DNA from: Pseudomonadales bacterium
GTDB lineage: Bacteria > Pseudomonadota > Gammaproteobacteria > Pseudomonadales > Azotimanducaceae
Assembly: GCA_007131295.1 (NCBI GenBank)
Contig: SLQW01000032.1
Coordinates: 19,935-83,934 of the forward strand
Length of the DNA stretch: 64,000 bases
Reading direction: 5' to 3'
Both the position numbers and the translations under genes were made by a program. Each line of letters starts with the position of its first letter. Position 1 is the stretch's first letter. This document shows positions 44,273 through 55,252 of this stretch, piece after piece. The notes beneath the pieces are model-generated. The model was given only the letters and a program-made list of their open reading frames with translations. It did not search any database and was not told the origin of the DNA.

Positions 44273-45232
44273 TCAACTCCAGTGGCTCGAGAAGTCCGCC
44301 AAGAAGGCATCCAGATCGCCGTTCGGCAGCGCATTGATGCCGCCAGCTCCACTGCGGCCACCGCCCGTCGGCCAGCGCCGGCAAAGCTCATCGGCACCAC
44401 GGCGACGGCTGTTGGGCGCACGAATACTGATGCGCCAGGCCCCGTTGGCAGATGACGTCACCACAGCGTGCGCACGATCGGGGAAGTCGTTCGCCAACGC
44501 GTTGCTCCAGACACCTGAAACACGCCGGGACCAGGCTTCATCGGGCAGCAGGAAAGCAGCAGCCGACGGAGACTCAGTCAGCAGTTCCGCAGCGTCTGCG
44601 CGAGCCATGTCCTCGGCGTAGCCAGCATCCAGGGCAGCAAAGGGACCGCTTGCATCGTTCACCACGTCGAGCGGCTCTACGTACGGCAGCAGGCGCCTAT
44701 AGAGTTCTGCGGGGTGGAAATGCAAATCGTCTAGGCTGGCTCCGTAGCCATTGTAGTTGATGCAGATACCTAGGCGCTCGAGGCGCTCGAGGTCCGGTGC
44801 CGCGAGACCCAGCGGCGCCGCAGCCTTGCGGGCACTCGCGGGCATGTTGTCCCCGAATGCAGCCACCACGGCCCAAGCTGCAAAACGCCCGTCGAGGGCG
44901 TCATTGACCAGCAACGCGGTACATACGTCGGCCGCGGTGTCGATGGTCGCTTCGAGGTTGGCGGAAACCGGCAGTTCGCCTGCGAAGTGATGGTCGAAGT
45001 AGCGAACCGAAGCGCCAGCAGCCAGGATGCGCTCCAGCGCCGCCCGATTCGTATCGAGGGAGACATCGAGAACCAGAACTTCGTCGCCGGCAACGGCCTC
45101 GACCCGTTCGAGCAGAGCGATTTCCCGCTTGACGCCGGTGACGAGCTCCGAGTCTCTGGGTTCAGCAAGCCGCATCTGCAGCAGCGAGCAGATCCCGTCA
45201 GCGTCACCATTGAAAACGTCGTAGCGGGTCAT
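44273..45232 (-). CDS. DHH family phosphoesterase-like protein
   Basis: The 319-residue protein begins MTRYDVFNGDADGICSLLQMRLAEP, with the DGD-type first motif, then VLVLDVSLDTN, YFDHHFAGELP (the DHH motif) and an Asp-containing CTALLVNDAL region; the C-terminal part has the glycine-rich GGGRSGAGGINALP as in DHHA1 domains. DHH proteins hydrolyse short oligonucleotides, cyclic dinucleotides or phosphoesters; the substrate is unknown. ATG at 45232 has AGAGG upstream. It lies downstream of ugd on the same strand across an AT-rich stretch. Confidence 0.85.
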   Translation of the reverse strand: MTRYDVFNGDADGICSLLQMRLAEPRDSELVTGVKREIALLERVEAVAGDEVLVLDVSLDTNRAALERILAAGASVRYFDHHFAGELPVSANLEATIDTAADVCTALLVNDALDGRFAAWAVVAAFGDNMPASARKAAAPLGLAAPDLERLERLGICINYNGYGASLDDLHFHPAELYRRLLPYVEPLDVVNDASGPFAALDAGYAEDMARADAAELLTESPSAAAFLLPDEAWSRRVSGVWSNALANDFPDRAHAVVTSSANGAWRISIRAPNSRRRGADELCRRWPTGGGRSGAGGINALPNGDLDAFLADFSSHWS

Positions 45233-45269
45233 CGGCAGAGCCTCTTGTGCATGCACCGCTTCGAGAATC

Positions 45270-45388
45270 GAGCGGAATAGTCCGAAAATATAAATCCTGA
45301 ATCTAGAAATACATTCTAATCGATTGTTTTTTATGGATTTAATCCCGAAAACCTGGGAAATCTCGAAATCATCTCAAGATTTTCTGCA
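45270..45388. other. AT-rich stretch between ugd and the DHH gene
   Basis: This 119-base stretch is strikingly AT-rich in a GC-rich window, with ATATAAATCC, TTGTTTTTTATGG and related runs. It could hold the promoter of the DHH gene or a binding region for an AT-preferring silencer such as MvaT. I see no well-spaced sigma-70 pair. Confidence 0.55.
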
Positions 45389-46711
45389 TCAGCCTGGACG
45401 CCCCACGCAAAGGTAGGTGAATCCTGCCTCGCGCAGAGTATTCGGATCATAGAGATTTCGACCGTCGACAATGACCCTGCCTGCAAGGGATTCCATGAAC
45501 AGCGCCATGTCGAGCGCGCGGAATTCTTGCCACTCTGTGCAGATCACGAGCGCATCGGCGTTGTTGAGCGCAGCGTCCTTGCTCTCCACGAGTCGCAAGT
45601 CGCGGCGCTCGCCATAGATCCTCGCACACTCACCCATCGCTTCAGGGTCGTACGCCTGTACCACCGCACCCGCTTCCCACAGTTGTTCCATGAGCGTCCT
45701 GCTCGGGGCATCACGCATGTCGTCCGTGTTCGGCTTGAAGGCCAAGCCCCAGACGGCAATGGTCTTGCCCGCCAGCTGGCCAAGGACAGAACTAAGTTTC
45801 GTGAACAGCGTAGTTTTCTGACGCTGGTTTACGATCTCGACGCTGCGAATCAGCGGCGCATCGTAGCCGGCCTGTTCTGCAAACCAGTTCAAAGCGCGCA
45901 GGTCTTTAGGGAAACACGAACCCCCATAACCGCAGCCGGGATAGATGAAGTGATAACCGATACGTGGATCCGAGCCGATACCCTGCCGGACCGACTCCAC
46001 GTCCGCGCCGACCCGTTCGGCGATGTTGGCAATCTCATTCATGAAACTGATCTTGGTCGCAAGCAGGCCATTGGCGGCGTACTTGGTCAGTTCCGCCGAC
46101 GGAATGTCCATGAACATGAGCTTGTTGTGATTGCGACTGAAGGGCGCGTAGCACTCCTGCATCAGCTTGCGGACCTGCTCGCTATCCGTGCCCACGATGA
46201 TCCGGTCAGGCTTGTTGAAGTCCTCGATCGCGGCGCCTTCCTTCAGGAACTCGGGATTGGACGCAACGTCGAAAGCGATCTCGGCCCCACGCTTTGCCAG
46301 GGCCTCTGCTACGAGACGTCGGACCGCCTCAGCGGTTCCGACCGGTACGGTGGACTTGGTCAGCACCACCGCATACTGCGACAAGTGCTCACCGACCTGC
46401 CTGGCGACATCATGGACGTACGACAGGTCCGCGCTGCCATCTCCGGCCGAGGGTGTGCCAACGGCGATGAATTGCAACAGACCATGCCGGACCGCGGTTG
46501 CTGCGTCGGTGGTAAAGCGCAACCGACGAGCTGTGACGCAACGTTCGACGATCTCCTCGAGGCCTGGCTCGTGGATGGGTATCTCACCCTGATTGAGGCG
46601 GGCGATCTTGTCCGCGTCGACGTCCATGCACAACACGTTGTGTCCGGCTTCGGCCAGACAGGCGCCTGTGACGAGGCCGACGTAGCCCGTACCATAAATG
46701 CTGATTTTCAT
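45389..46711 (-). CDS. ugd: UDP-glucose 6-dehydrogenase
   Basis: The 440-residue enzyme oxidises UDP-glucose to UDP-glucuronate. It starts [32 protein letters not shown], has [51 protein letters not shown], the catalytic cysteine in [18 protein letters not shown] and [19 protein letters not shown]. The product feeds the UDP-glucuronate epimerase encoded at 41280. It and the DHH gene sit between pheT and ihfA, which are adjacent in many relatives. Confidence 0.96.
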   Translation of the reverse strand: MKISIYGTGYVGLVTGACLAEAGHNVLCMDVDADKIARLNQGEIPIHEPGLEEIVERCVTARRLRFTTDAATAVRHGLLQFIAVGTPSAGDGSADLSYVHDVARQVGEHLSQYAVVLTKSTVPVGTAEAVRRLVAEALAKRGAEIAFDVASNPEFLKEGAAIEDFNKPDRIIVGTDSEQVRKLMQECYAPFSRNHNKLMFMDIPSAELTKYAANGLLATKISFMNEIANIAERVGADVESVRQGIGSDPRIGYHFIYPGCGYGGSCFPKDLRALNWFAEQAGYDAPLIRSVEIVNQRQKTTLFTKLSSVLGQLAGKTIAVWGLAFKPNTDDMRDAPSRTLMEQLWEAGAVVQAYDPEAMGECARIYGERRDLRLVESKDAALNNADALVICTEWQEFRALDMALFMESLAGRVIVDGRNLYDPNTLREAGFTYLCVGRPG

Positions 46712-47016
46712 CCGCTTGTCCCGGTTCCGAGGTCTGACCCAGTGTGCGGCAGCCCGATCGCACCTTAGTCGCGCTGGCTCACTCCGTCCACGTCTGCCAT
46801 AGCTCCATCCCCCGACGCGGCAGAATCCTGGACACCCAGAGGTTTCCGAACCAGTTGCAGGAGGGGCCCGTTCAGGACACCCAGAGCTTCTGAGCAGATT
46901 CGGGAACGTAGATTCTGGACACCCAGAACGCCCTGCCCGTACCTAGCCGACTCGTGGGTGTCCCATTGCCAGCGCGCCAATCTCTGGGTGTCCGCCCTTA
47001 GCGCATGGGCGACGGC
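46712..47016. other. Gap between pheT and ugd
   Basis: These 305 bases consist mainly of repeat cluster B and include the likely ugd promoter region just upstream of 46711. No gene is supported. Confidence 0.5.
46830..46993. repeat. GGACACCCAGA repeat cluster B (five copies)
   Basis: Direct copies of the full 11-mer start at 46830, 46875 and 46917; inverted copies are at 46955 (TGGGTGTCC) and 46983 (TCTGGGTGTCC). The spacing falls from 45 to 28 bases. The cluster begins 23 bases beyond the pheT stop, at the left border of the ugd-DHH segment. Confidence 0.9.
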
Positions 47017-49431
47017 CTAGCGGCGGATGGCGCCGAGTTCAGCCTCGAGGGCAGCGACGATGGCGTCAATGCGTGCGGCCACCTCGGCATCTTCCAAGGT
47101 CCGACTTCCATGCTGCAGGGTGACGCCAAGAGCGAGGCTGCGCCGCCCGGGCGCGAGTCGATCGCCGGCGTAGACGTCAAACAGACGGAGATCGGCCAGC
47201 AGTTCACCCGCCGCCGCGCGCGCGCAGTCCAGCACCGCCGCCGCCGCCACGTTCGCATCGAGTTCGATGGCAATGTCGCGCCGTACGGAAGGAAACCGTG
47301 ACAAGCCGCTATGCACCGGGGTTTCACGGGCCGCCAGGACATCCAGTGCCAAGGCGAACAAGAAGACGGGGCGGGGAAGATCAAGCGCGGCCTGCACTTC
47401 CGGATGCACGCGGCCGAGCCACCCTGCCACTTCCTCACCACCTGCACCGGCGCGCACCACCACCGCACTCTGGCCTGGATGAAGCGCAGGATGCGCCTGG
47501 GCCCGGAAAGTAAATGCATCCGACGCGCGCGTGAGGGCCAACAGCTCTTCCACTGTGCCGCGAGCATCGAAGAAGTCCACTTCCACGGTAGGGTGCGCCC
47601 ATCCCTCCGGATCACGAAGCCCGGCGAGCAGACCTGCCACCCACATTCGCTCCCTTGCCCCCCCCTGCTCGGCCGCCAGAAACGTACGACCGACTTCGAA
47701 CAGCCTGGCTCGGCTCTGCTGCCGATTGCGGTTGCCGATCCAGGTCTTGACCAGGCCGGGCCAGAGCGAACTGCGCATGACAGCCAGATCTGCGGAGATC
47801 GGATTTGCGAGGCGCAGAGGCACCTGTTCGGGATCCAGCAGATCGTTGAGCCGGGGCTCGACGAAGCTGTAGCTCAGAATCTCCTGATAGCCGGCCGACG
47901 CAAGGTGATGGCGGAAGAGGTCGGCTTCGGCCACGGCCGCCCCGGTCGCGGCCAGATGCATACGGCCCGCTGGCAGGCTCACCTCGATGTTGTCGTAGCC
48001 GTAGATGCGCGCGACCTCCTCGATGAGGTCCGCCTCCCGCTCGATGTCGAAGCGCCAGCTCGGCGCCTGTACCTGCCAGACGCGACCAGCCTCCGTGTCG
48101 TCGTGCGCCAGAATCGGCAGCCCCAGACGCCGCAGCATGGTCTCCACTGTGTCAGGCGGAATACGCATGCCCAGCACACGCTGCAGCCGGGCCTCGCGTA
48201 GCGTGATCGCCAGCCGCTCCGGCAGCGCATCAGCAGCGAGGCACTCGGTCACAGGTCCCGCTTCGCCCCCGACCACGTCCAGCAGAAGGCGAGTCGCCCG
48301 CTCCATGGCCAGATGCTGAAGCTCGAAATCCACTCCCCGCTCATAGCGATGACTCGCGTCGGTATGCAGTCCATAGCTGCGCGCGCGACCGGCGATAGCC
48401 AACGGTGAAAAGTAGGCACATTCGAGGAAGATATCGCGCTTGGCCGAACCGGTGGTCGTATCGATGCCACTGTGCTCACCACCCATGATGCCGGCCAGAG
48501 CGACCGGTCCACGCGCATCGGTGATCAAGAGCGTGTCCTCGCGCAATGTCGGCGTGCTGCCGTCGAGAAGCTGCAGCGTTTCGCCCGCGCGCGCCAGGCG
48601 AACGTCGATGCCCCCGTGCAGGCTAGCGAGGTCGAACGCGTGCATTGGCTGGCCGAGTTCCAGCAGCACGTAGTTGGTGACATCGACCACCGGATCGATC
48701 GGACGCAAACCGCAGCGCCGCAGGCGTTCCACCAGCCAGGCGGGTGAAGCCCGGCTGAGATCTACGCCTTTCACGACGCGGCCAAGATAACGCGGGCAGC
48801 CCTGCGGATCGGACACCTTGACCGGGAACGTGGCGTCGGTGCTGGCGGGCACTGCTTCGATCGCCGGTTCCGTCACCGGGCAATCGTTAAGTACGCCAAC
48901 CTCTCGGGCCAGCCCCCGCAAACCGAGGCAGTCCCCCCGGTTGGGAGTGAGATCGATTTCGATCAGCGTGTCGTCCAAATCGAGCGCCAACCGGATGTCA
49001 GTGCCTGCCGAGAACGACTCCGGCAATTCGAGCAGGCCGTCTCCGCTGTCGCCGAGACTGAGTTCTTCCCCGGCGCAGAGCATCCCTGCTGAGGCTACAC
49101 CGCGCAGGTCTGCCCGACCGATCTTGGTACCGTCAGGCAGCACCGCACCGGGCTTGGCATAGGGCACGTTGATGCCAGCGCGCGCGTTCGCGGCGCCGCA
49201 CACCACCATGTGCTCACCGTCGCCATCATGCACCCGGCACACACGCAGCTTGTCCGCATTGGGGTGAGGTTCGACGGCAAGAATTCTGCCGACGACCACG
49301 CCCGTAAACGCCGCGCCTGCCGGCTCCGAACTGTCCACTTCCAGCCCCGCCATACTGAGCTGGGCCACGAGCTGGTCGGAGGTGATCGGTGGATCCACCC
49401 ATTCGCGCAGCCAGCGCTCGCTGATTTTCAC
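47017..49431 (-). CDS. pheT: Phenylalanyl-tRNA synthetase beta subunit
   Basis: The 804-residue subunit starts MKISERWLREWVDPPITSDQLVAQLSMAGLEVD. It contains the tRNA-binding fold (VVVGRILAVEPHPNADKLRVCRVHDG), the B3/4 editing domain (LGLRGLAREVGV... DVTNYVLLELGQPMHAFDL), the B5 domain, a catalytic-like core and the C-terminal ferredoxin-like anticodon domain (SRFPSVRRDIAIELDANV). It charges tRNA-Phe with PheS. It is the last gene of the infC-rpmI-rplT-pheS-pheT cluster here, and repeat cluster B follows its stop. Confidence 0.97.
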   Translation of the reverse strand: MKISERWLREWVDPPITSDQLVAQLSMAGLEVDSSEPAGAAFTGVVVGRILAVEPHPNADKLRVCRVHDGDGEHMVVCGAANARAGINVPYAKPGAVLPDGTKIGRADLRGVASAGMLCAGEELSLGDSGDGLLELPESFSAGTDIRLALDLDDTLIEIDLTPNRGDCLGLRGLAREVGVLNDCPVTEPAIEAVPASTDATFPVKVSDPQGCPRYLGRVVKGVDLSRASPAWLVERLRRCGLRPIDPVVDVTNYVLLELGQPMHAFDLASLHGGIDVRLARAGETLQLLDGSTPTLREDTLLITDARGPVALAGIMGGEHSGIDTTTGSAKRDIFLECAYFSPLAIAGRARSYGLHTDASHRYERGVDFELQHLAMERATRLLLDVVGGEAGPVTECLAADALPERLAITLREARLQRVLGMRIPPDTVETMLRRLGLPILAHDDTEAGRVWQVQAPSWRFDIEREADLIEEVARIYGYDNIEVSLPAGRMHLAATGAAVAEADLFRHHLASAGYQEILSYSFVEPRLNDLLDPEQVPLRLANPISADLAVMRSSLWPGLVKTWIGNRNRQQSRARLFEVGRTFLAAEQGGARERMWVAGLLAGLRDPEGWAHPTVEVDFFDARGTVEELLALTRASDAFTFRAQAHPALHPGQSAVVVRAGAGGEEVAGWLGRVHPEVQAALDLPRPVFLFALALDVLAARETPVHSGLSRFPSVRRDIAIELDANVAAAAVLDCARAAAGELLADLRLFDVYAGDRLAPGRRSLALGVTLQHGSRTLEDAEVAARIDAIVAALEAELGAIRR

Positions 49432-49455
49432 GTCGGTTCTCCTCGGGCGCGGTGC

Positions 49456-50583
<1,128 letters not shown>

Positions 50584-50943
50584 TCAAGCGGCCAGGGCCT
50601 GCTTTGCCTGCTCGACGATCTTGCCGAACGCACCCTTCTCGTTGACGGCGAGGTCCGCGAGAATCTTGCGATCCACCTCCACATTCGCTTTGTGCAGGCC
50701 ATCCATGAGCCGGCTGTAGGACAGGCCGTGCTCACGCGCGCCGGCGTTGATCCGCTGGATCCACAACGAGCGAAAGTGACGCTTACGCACCCGCCGGTCG
50801 CGATAGGCGTACTGACCGGCCTTCGTGACCGCCTGTTTGGCTACGCGTAACGTACGGCTGCGGGCGCCGTAGTAGCCCTTCGCCGCCTTGAGGATCTTCT
50901 TGCGTCGCGCCCGGGAGGCGACGCTCCGTTTAACTCGTGCCAT
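50584..50943 (-). CDS. rplT: Ribosomal protein L20
   Basis: The 119-residue basic protein starts [73 protein letters not shown], an unambiguous L20. It is needed for 50S assembly and in E. coli represses its own operon by binding the rpmI leader region. It lies 46 bases after rpmI. Confidence 0.98.
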   Translation of the reverse strand: MARVKRSVASRARRKKILKAAKGYYGARSRTLRVAKQAVTKAGQYAYRDRRVRKRHFRSLWIQRINAGAREHGLSYSRLMDGLHKANVEVDRKILADLAVNEKGAFGKIVEQAKQALAA

Positions 50944-50989
50944 GACCTTCCTTCCTCTCTAGAGTCGCAAGCTACTGCCGGAAAACCGC

Positions 50990-51187
50990 TCAGCGGTCCA
51001 TCGGCAACATGCGCTTGATGAGTTTCACATCCGCGTCATGAACGTCCTTGAGTCCGCGCAAGTGACGCTTTCTCTTGGTCGCCTTCTTGGTGAGGATGTG
51101 ATTCCGGAAGGCCTGCCGGTGTTTGAAACCGGAACCCGTCTTCTTGAAGCGTTTTGCCGCTCCACGATTGGTCTTGATCTTCGGCAT
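50990..51187 (-). CDS. rpmI: Ribosomal protein L35
   Basis: The 65-residue basic protein starts [45 protein letters not shown], an unambiguous L35. ATG at 51187 is chosen over longer frames by family length. It lies between infC and rplT as in most bacteria. Confidence 0.98.
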   Translation of the reverse strand: MPKIKTNRGAAKRFKKTGSGFKHRQAFRNHILTKKATKRKRHLRGLKDVHDADVKLIKRMLPMDR

Positions 51188-51401
51188 GGTGCATCTCCGC
51201 ATTGAGTAAAACGAGCGCCATCTGCGCTCACGATCGCCCGGCCAGCTGCCGGGCCCACGGGGTCGGATGGATGCGGTTACCCATCTCGACACCCTCGGAA
51301 GCCATGGCCTCCGAACTGCTGCGGCCGGTGGAGCAAGACGCCCGACCGGCCGCAGCGAGTGCCCTATGTCACGGCGACGCCGTTACGTCACCCGCGCCTC
51401 A

Positions 51402-51947
51402 TCACTTCTTACGAGCCCGGGGCGCCAGAATCATCGTCATCTGGCGGCCCTCCATCTTCGGCTCCGCTTCAACCCCGGCTTCGAGCTCGAGGTCATCGCG
51501 AATCCGGTGCATGAGATCCAGCCCAAGATCCTGGTGCAGCATTTCTCTGCCACGGAAGCGCAACGTCACTTTCGCCTTGTCACCGTCCTCGAGGAAGCGA
51601 CGAATGTTGCGCAGCTTGACCTGGTAATCGGCTTCCTCAGTCCCAGGCCTGAACTTCATTTCTTTGAGCTGAGTCTGCTTCTGTTTCTTCTTCTGGAGGT
51701 TACGCTCTTTCTTCTGCTCGAAGATGTGCTTGCCGTAATCCATGATTCGGCAAACAGGCGGCTCCGCGTCCGCTGCCATCAAGACCAGATCGAGCTCCTT
51801 GGATTGTGCCCGCTCGAGCGCGTCATCTCGCGGAACAATGCCGATCTGAGTGCCGTCGACATCGATCAGTCGAACCTCACTGGCGATGATGGCTTCGTTG
51901 ATGGTGGCGCGCTTGGAAGGCGACTGCCCCTGACTTCCTCGCTTGAT
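51402..51947 (-). CDS. infC: Translation initiation factor IF-3, ATC start
   Basis: The 181-residue protein is complete only if translation begins at the ATC at 51947 ([20 protein letters not shown]), with GGAG eight bases upstream; the first in-frame ATG, near 51782, would remove the whole N-terminal domain. [33 protein letters not shown] is the N-domain, [20 protein letters not shown] the linker and [31 protein letters not shown] the C-domain. Use of a rare non-AUG start (AUU in E. coli) underlies IF-3 autoregulation. thrS, the usual upstream neighbour, is absent. Confidence 0.95.
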   Translation of the reverse strand: MKRGSQGQSPSKRATINEAIIASEVRLIDVDGTQIGIVPRDDALERAQSKELDLVLMAADAEPPVCRIMDYGKHIFEQKKERNLQKKKQKQTQLKEMKFRPGTEEADYQVKLRNIRRFLEDGDKAKVTLRFRGREMLHQDLGLDLMHRIRDDLELEAGVEAEPKMEGRQMTMILAPRARKK

Positions 51948-52063
51948 ATTGCGATCTCCGATCGAATAACAAAAGCCATCGCCCTTACTTCGGCCAATTC
52001 AAACGCGAAGGAAGGTTGAGGCACACTAAGAGCGTGCTGGCCCTGAGGCTTAAGCACTCCCAA

Positions 52064-52092
52064 ATTTTAGATGCGCCCAGAGCTGCTGGCAA
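52064..52092 (-). promoter_or_regulatory. Sigma-70 promoter of infC
   Basis: On the minus strand TTGCCA and TAAAAT (both 5/6) are exactly 17 bases apart. The transcript would start about 110 bases before the infC start codon. Confidence 0.72.
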
Positions 52093-52225
52093 GCATCCGG
52101 CATGCCTTTGTAAGACACCTTTTCCCGAATGCTCAACCACTTAGCGGACAGCAGCCATGCATCCACCCCCTTTCACCACTGCGAAACCGTCGCGAAAGGG
52201 GCCGGCGAGCCTAATCGCCCAAAAC

Positions 52226-52302
52226 TGGTAGGCGCGATTGGATTCGAACCAACGACCCCCACCATGTCAAGGTGGTGCTCTAACCAACTGAGCTACGCGC
52301 CT
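52226..52302 (-). tRNA. tRNA-Val (GAC)
   Basis: On the minus strand acceptor AGGCGCG pairs with CGCGCCT, the anticodon arm CCACC-TTGACAT-GGTGG has anticodon GAC (52266-52268 complement), the T-loop is TTCGAAT and CCA is encoded. Confidence 0.97.
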
Positions 52303-52347
52303 GGGAATGCCCCTGCGGATGGCATCGACCTCCGCCGAGGGAGCGCG

Positions 52348-52376
52348 AGTATAGCGGCGCAACCCCAGGGCGGCAA
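52348..52376 (-). promoter_or_regulatory. Sigma-70 promoter of tRNA-Val(GAC)
   Basis: On the minus strand TTGCCG and TATACT are 17 bases apart, followed by a GC-rich discriminator. It lies between repeat cluster C and the tRNA gene. Confidence 0.72.
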
Positions 52377-52395
52377 TAACGCGCCCTCAAATCGG

Positions 52396-52496
52396 GGACA
52401 CCCACATTCACCACCTGCTGCGGAGGTCCTGGACACCCAGACTGCTTCTGGGTGTCCACAATCTGCAATCCGGGCTTCCAGGTTTTCTGGGTGTCC
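52396..52496. repeat. GGACACCCAGA repeat cluster C (four copies)
   Basis: Direct copies at 52396 and 52431, inverted copies at 52447 and 52486. The middle pair forms a perfect 11-bp hairpin with a five-base loop (GGACACCCAGA-CTGCT-TCTGGGTGTCC). The cluster lies between the uvrB stop and the tRNA-Val promoter. Confidence 0.92.
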
Positions 52497-52519
52497 ACGC
52501 TTGCTACGCGATATTGCGC

Positions 52520-54556
52520 TCAGCTCGGGAGGAGTAGTTTCTCCCGCAGCGCCTGAAGTTCGTCTCGAGCCGCTGCAGCCTGTTCGAACTCGAGATTGCG
52601 TGCGTGCTCGAACATACGTTCTTCGAGTTCCGCTATCTCCTTGCCGATATCCTCAGGGTCAAGGCGGACTGCCCGCGCCCGACCGTAGCCCCCACGCTTT
52701 TCCGCCACTTTCTTCTGCCTGCCCTTCCCTGAGGCAGCACCCGGTTCACGACGCCCTGCCTCCATGACGTCCCCTACGGCCTTGCGGATGCTCGCCGGCG
52801 TTATGCCATGAGCCGCGTTGTGGGCCATCTGCTTCGCGCGCCGACGCTCTGTTTCATCTATGGCCCTGCGCATAGAGTCTGTGACCTGGTCCGCATATAG
52901 AATTGCGCGCCCGCGCAGGTTGCGAGCAGCGCGACCGATGGTCTGAATCAGGGAACGCTCTGCGCGCAGGAAGCCCTCCTTGTCGGCATCGAGAATGGCA
53001 ACGAGCGCCACCTCAGGCATGTCGAGCCCTTCTCTGAGAAGGTTGATCCCCACCAGCACATCGAAGATGCCGCTGCGCAAGTCGCGAATGATCTCGTAAC
53101 GTTCCACCGTGTCGATGTCGGAGTGCAGATAACGCACGCGTACGCCATGCTCGTCGAGGTATTCGGTGAGGTCTTCCGCCATGCGTTTCGTCAGCGTCGT
53201 GACCAGGACCCGATCGCCACCGGTCACCGCCTCGCGAATCTCCCCGAGCAGATCGTCAACCTGACTGGCAGCGGGTCGGACCTCGAGCTCTGGATCCACC
53301 AGCCCAGTCGGCCGGACCACCTGCTCTACCACTTGACCGGCGTGTTGCTCCTCGTAGGGTCCTGGAGTGGCTGAGACGAAGATTGCTTGCGGGCAGAGCC
53401 GCTCCCACTCGTCAAATCGCAGCGGTCTGTTGTCGAGCGCAGAGGGGAGACGGAACCCGTATTCGACCAGCGTTTCCTTACGCGAGCGATCGCCCTTATA
53501 CATACCGCCAACCTGCGGAACCGTGACGTGCGATTCATCGATCACGAGCAGGGCGTCGTTTGGCAGGTAGTCGAACAGCGTAGGCGGAGGTTCGCCTGAT
53601 TCGCGCCCAGAGAGGTAGCGGGAGTAGTTCTCGATGCCGGAGCAGTAGCCTAACTCCGCGATCATCTCCAGATCGAATCGGGTTCGCTGTTCGAGACGTT
53701 GGGCTTCCAGCAGCTTATCCCGCCCGCGCAGCCAATCCAGCCGGTCCCGGAGCTCGGCCTTGATGTCGTCGAGTACCGCAAGGATGCGCTCCCTGGGCGT
53801 GACGTAATGAGTTTTCGGGAAGATCGTGTAGCGGGGAACCTTGCGCAGGATCTCGCCGGTGAGCGGATCGAACAGGGCGATGGTCTCGATCTCGTCGTCG
53901 AAAAGCTCCAACCGGACGCCTTCCCGCTCCGACTCAGCGGGATGAATGTCGATGACGTCACCGCGCACGCGGTAGGTGCCGCGCTGAAATACCATGTCAT
54001 TGCGCGTGTACTGCATGTCAGCGAGCCTGCGCAGGATCTGGCGCTGGTCCATACGGTCGCCGCGATCTAGATGAAGCACCATCTTGAGATAGGAAGCCGG
54101 GTCACCGAGACCGTAAATTGCCGAGACTGAGGCGACGATGATGCTGTCTCTTCGCTCGAGCAGCGCCTTGGTGGCGGACAGGCGCATCTGCTCGATGTGG
54201 TCATTGATGCTCGCGTCCTTTTCGATGTAGGTATCGGAAGACGGGACGTACGCTTCAGGCTGGTAATAGTCGTAATAGGAGACGAAATACTCGACCGCAT
54301 TGTCGGGGAAGAACCCGCGAAACTCACCATAGAGTTGCGCGGCAAGCGTCTTGTTGGGGGCAAGAACGAGAGTCGGTCGTTGAACCTGCTCGATGACTTT
54401 AGCGATAGTGAAAGTCTTGCCGGATCCCGTCACTCCAAGCAGGGTCTGATGCGACAGCCCGTCGCGCAGCCCGCGTACCAGCTGGTTGATCGCTGCCGGT
54501 TGATCGCCAGCGGGCTCAAAGTCGGCGCGAACTGTGAAACACTGCTCAGCCTGCAT
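52520..54556 (-). CDS. uvrB: UvrABC excision nuclease subunit B
   Basis: The 678-residue helicase-like protein has Walker A GVTGSGKT at 41-48, the beta-hairpin [22 protein letters not shown] that verifies damage, DESHVTVPQ and [24 protein letters not shown], helicase motifs ([40 protein letters not shown]) and the C-terminal UVR domain ([32 protein letters not shown]). ATG at 54556 ([20 protein letters not shown]) fits the family. It acts in nucleotide excision repair with UvrA and UvrC. Repeat cluster C follows its stop. Confidence 0.97.
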   Translation of the reverse strand: MQAEQCFTVRADFEPAGDQPAAINQLVRGLRDGLSHQTLLGVTGSGKTFTIAKVIEQVQRPTLVLAPNKTLAAQLYGEFRGFFPDNAVEYFVSYYDYYQPEAYVPSSDTYIEKDASINDHIEQMRLSATKALLERRDSIIVASVSAIYGLGDPASYLKMVLHLDRGDRMDQRQILRRLADMQYTRNDMVFQRGTYRVRGDVIDIHPAESEREGVRLELFDDEIETIALFDPLTGEILRKVPRYTIFPKTHYVTPRERILAVLDDIKAELRDRLDWLRGRDKLLEAQRLEQRTRFDLEMIAELGYCSGIENYSRYLSGRESGEPPPTLFDYLPNDALLVIDESHVTVPQVGGMYKGDRSRKETLVEYGFRLPSALDNRPLRFDEWERLCPQAIFVSATPGPYEEQHAGQVVEQVVRPTGLVDPELEVRPAASQVDDLLGEIREAVTGGDRVLVTTLTKRMAEDLTEYLDEHGVRVRYLHSDIDTVERYEIIRDLRSGIFDVLVGINLLREGLDMPEVALVAILDADKEGFLRAERSLIQTIGRAARNLRGRAILYADQVTDSMRRAIDETERRRAKQMAHNAAHGITPASIRKAVGDVMEAGRREPGAASGKGRQKKVAEKRGGYGRARAVRLDPEDIGKEIAELEERMFEHARNLEFEQAAAARDELQALREKLLLPS

Positions 54557-54693
54557 GTGCGGACTCGAAACGGCCACGACGAAGGCGAGGCAGCATAGCA
54601 CGGCTTCACATGGTGGCCTCGACCCGTCAAGCCCATGAAAACACTCACCAAATTGGGTCTGCGTCGAGGCGCGGATCGATGTCGAGCACCCTC

Positions 54694-54721
54694 TTGCAAA
54701 TCCCAGGCTGCGCCGTACACT
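54694..54721 (+). promoter_or_regulatory. Candidate promoter of tRNA-Asn
   Basis: TTGCAA and TACACT, 16 bases apart, are followed by ACGCCCCC, a GC-rich discriminator typical of stable-RNA promoters. The tRNA begins about 40 bases on. Confidence 0.55.
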
Positions 54722-54761
54722 ACGCCCCCTGTCGCGGCCGAGCCGGTCGCGCGTCGAGCAT

Positions 54762-54837
54762 TCCGCCTTAGCTCAGTTGGTAGAGCAGCTGACTGTTAAT
54801 CAGCGGGTCGCTGGTTCGAGCCCAGCAGGCGGAGCCA
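54762..54837 (+). tRNA. tRNA-Asn (GTT)
   Basis: Acceptor TCCGCCT pairs with AGGCGGA. The anticodon loop CTGTTAA has anticodon GTT at 54795-54797, and CCA is encoded. A strong terminator follows nine bases later. Confidence 0.97.
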
Positions 54838-54845
54838 TCTCTAGG

Positions 54846-54873
54846 AAGGGCCTGGCCACAGGCCCTTTTCGTT
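54846..54873 (+). terminator. Intrinsic terminator of tRNA-Asn
   Basis: AAGGGCCTG-GCCA-CAGGCCCTT is a perfect 9-bp stem with a four-base loop followed by TTCGTT. Confidence 0.9.
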
Positions 54874-55252
54874 CCAGGCCGCTATTCGTTCGTATCCAGC
54901 GTGGATCTGCTGCTGCGTTGTCCCACCAGCCCTTGGAACGGTCTGCAAGGACATGCGCAACTCGCCGGATACTGGCATCAAGACATTCGATGACACCCAA
55001 ACTTGGTCGGCGTGCGCGCAGCAACCCGACGCGTTCGACTGTGCCGTGCGCACAAGATCAAAAGATCAAAGACACCCATCGAAGCTCTGGATGTCCCAGA
55101 ACTTTCGGTAGTCACTCGCCCAGTTTCTGGATGTCCTCCCTTGCTGCTCATTCGCTCCCCTTGCAAGCAGCGAGGCCGCATCGGTGATCTCCTACGCTCG
55201 AATCAGAGCATTGCGCTATTCAGCGCCGACCCGAGCAGCGCAGGCTGTAGCC
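54874..55252. other. Gap between tRNA-Asn and the RAYT gene
   Basis: These 379 bases contain repeat cluster D and no supported gene. The last 100 bases before the RAYT start hold no clear promoter. Confidence 0.5.
54991..55146. repeat. GGACACCCAGA repeat cluster D (four variant copies) upstream of the RAYT
   Basis: Direct variants TGACACCCAAA (54991) and AGACACCCATC (55070) are followed by inverted TCTGGATGTCC copies at 55086 and 55136. All are diverged from the 11-mer at one to three positions. The second and third copies form an imperfect hairpin with a five-base loop. The RAYT gene starts about 107 bases after the last copy. Confidence 0.8.
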
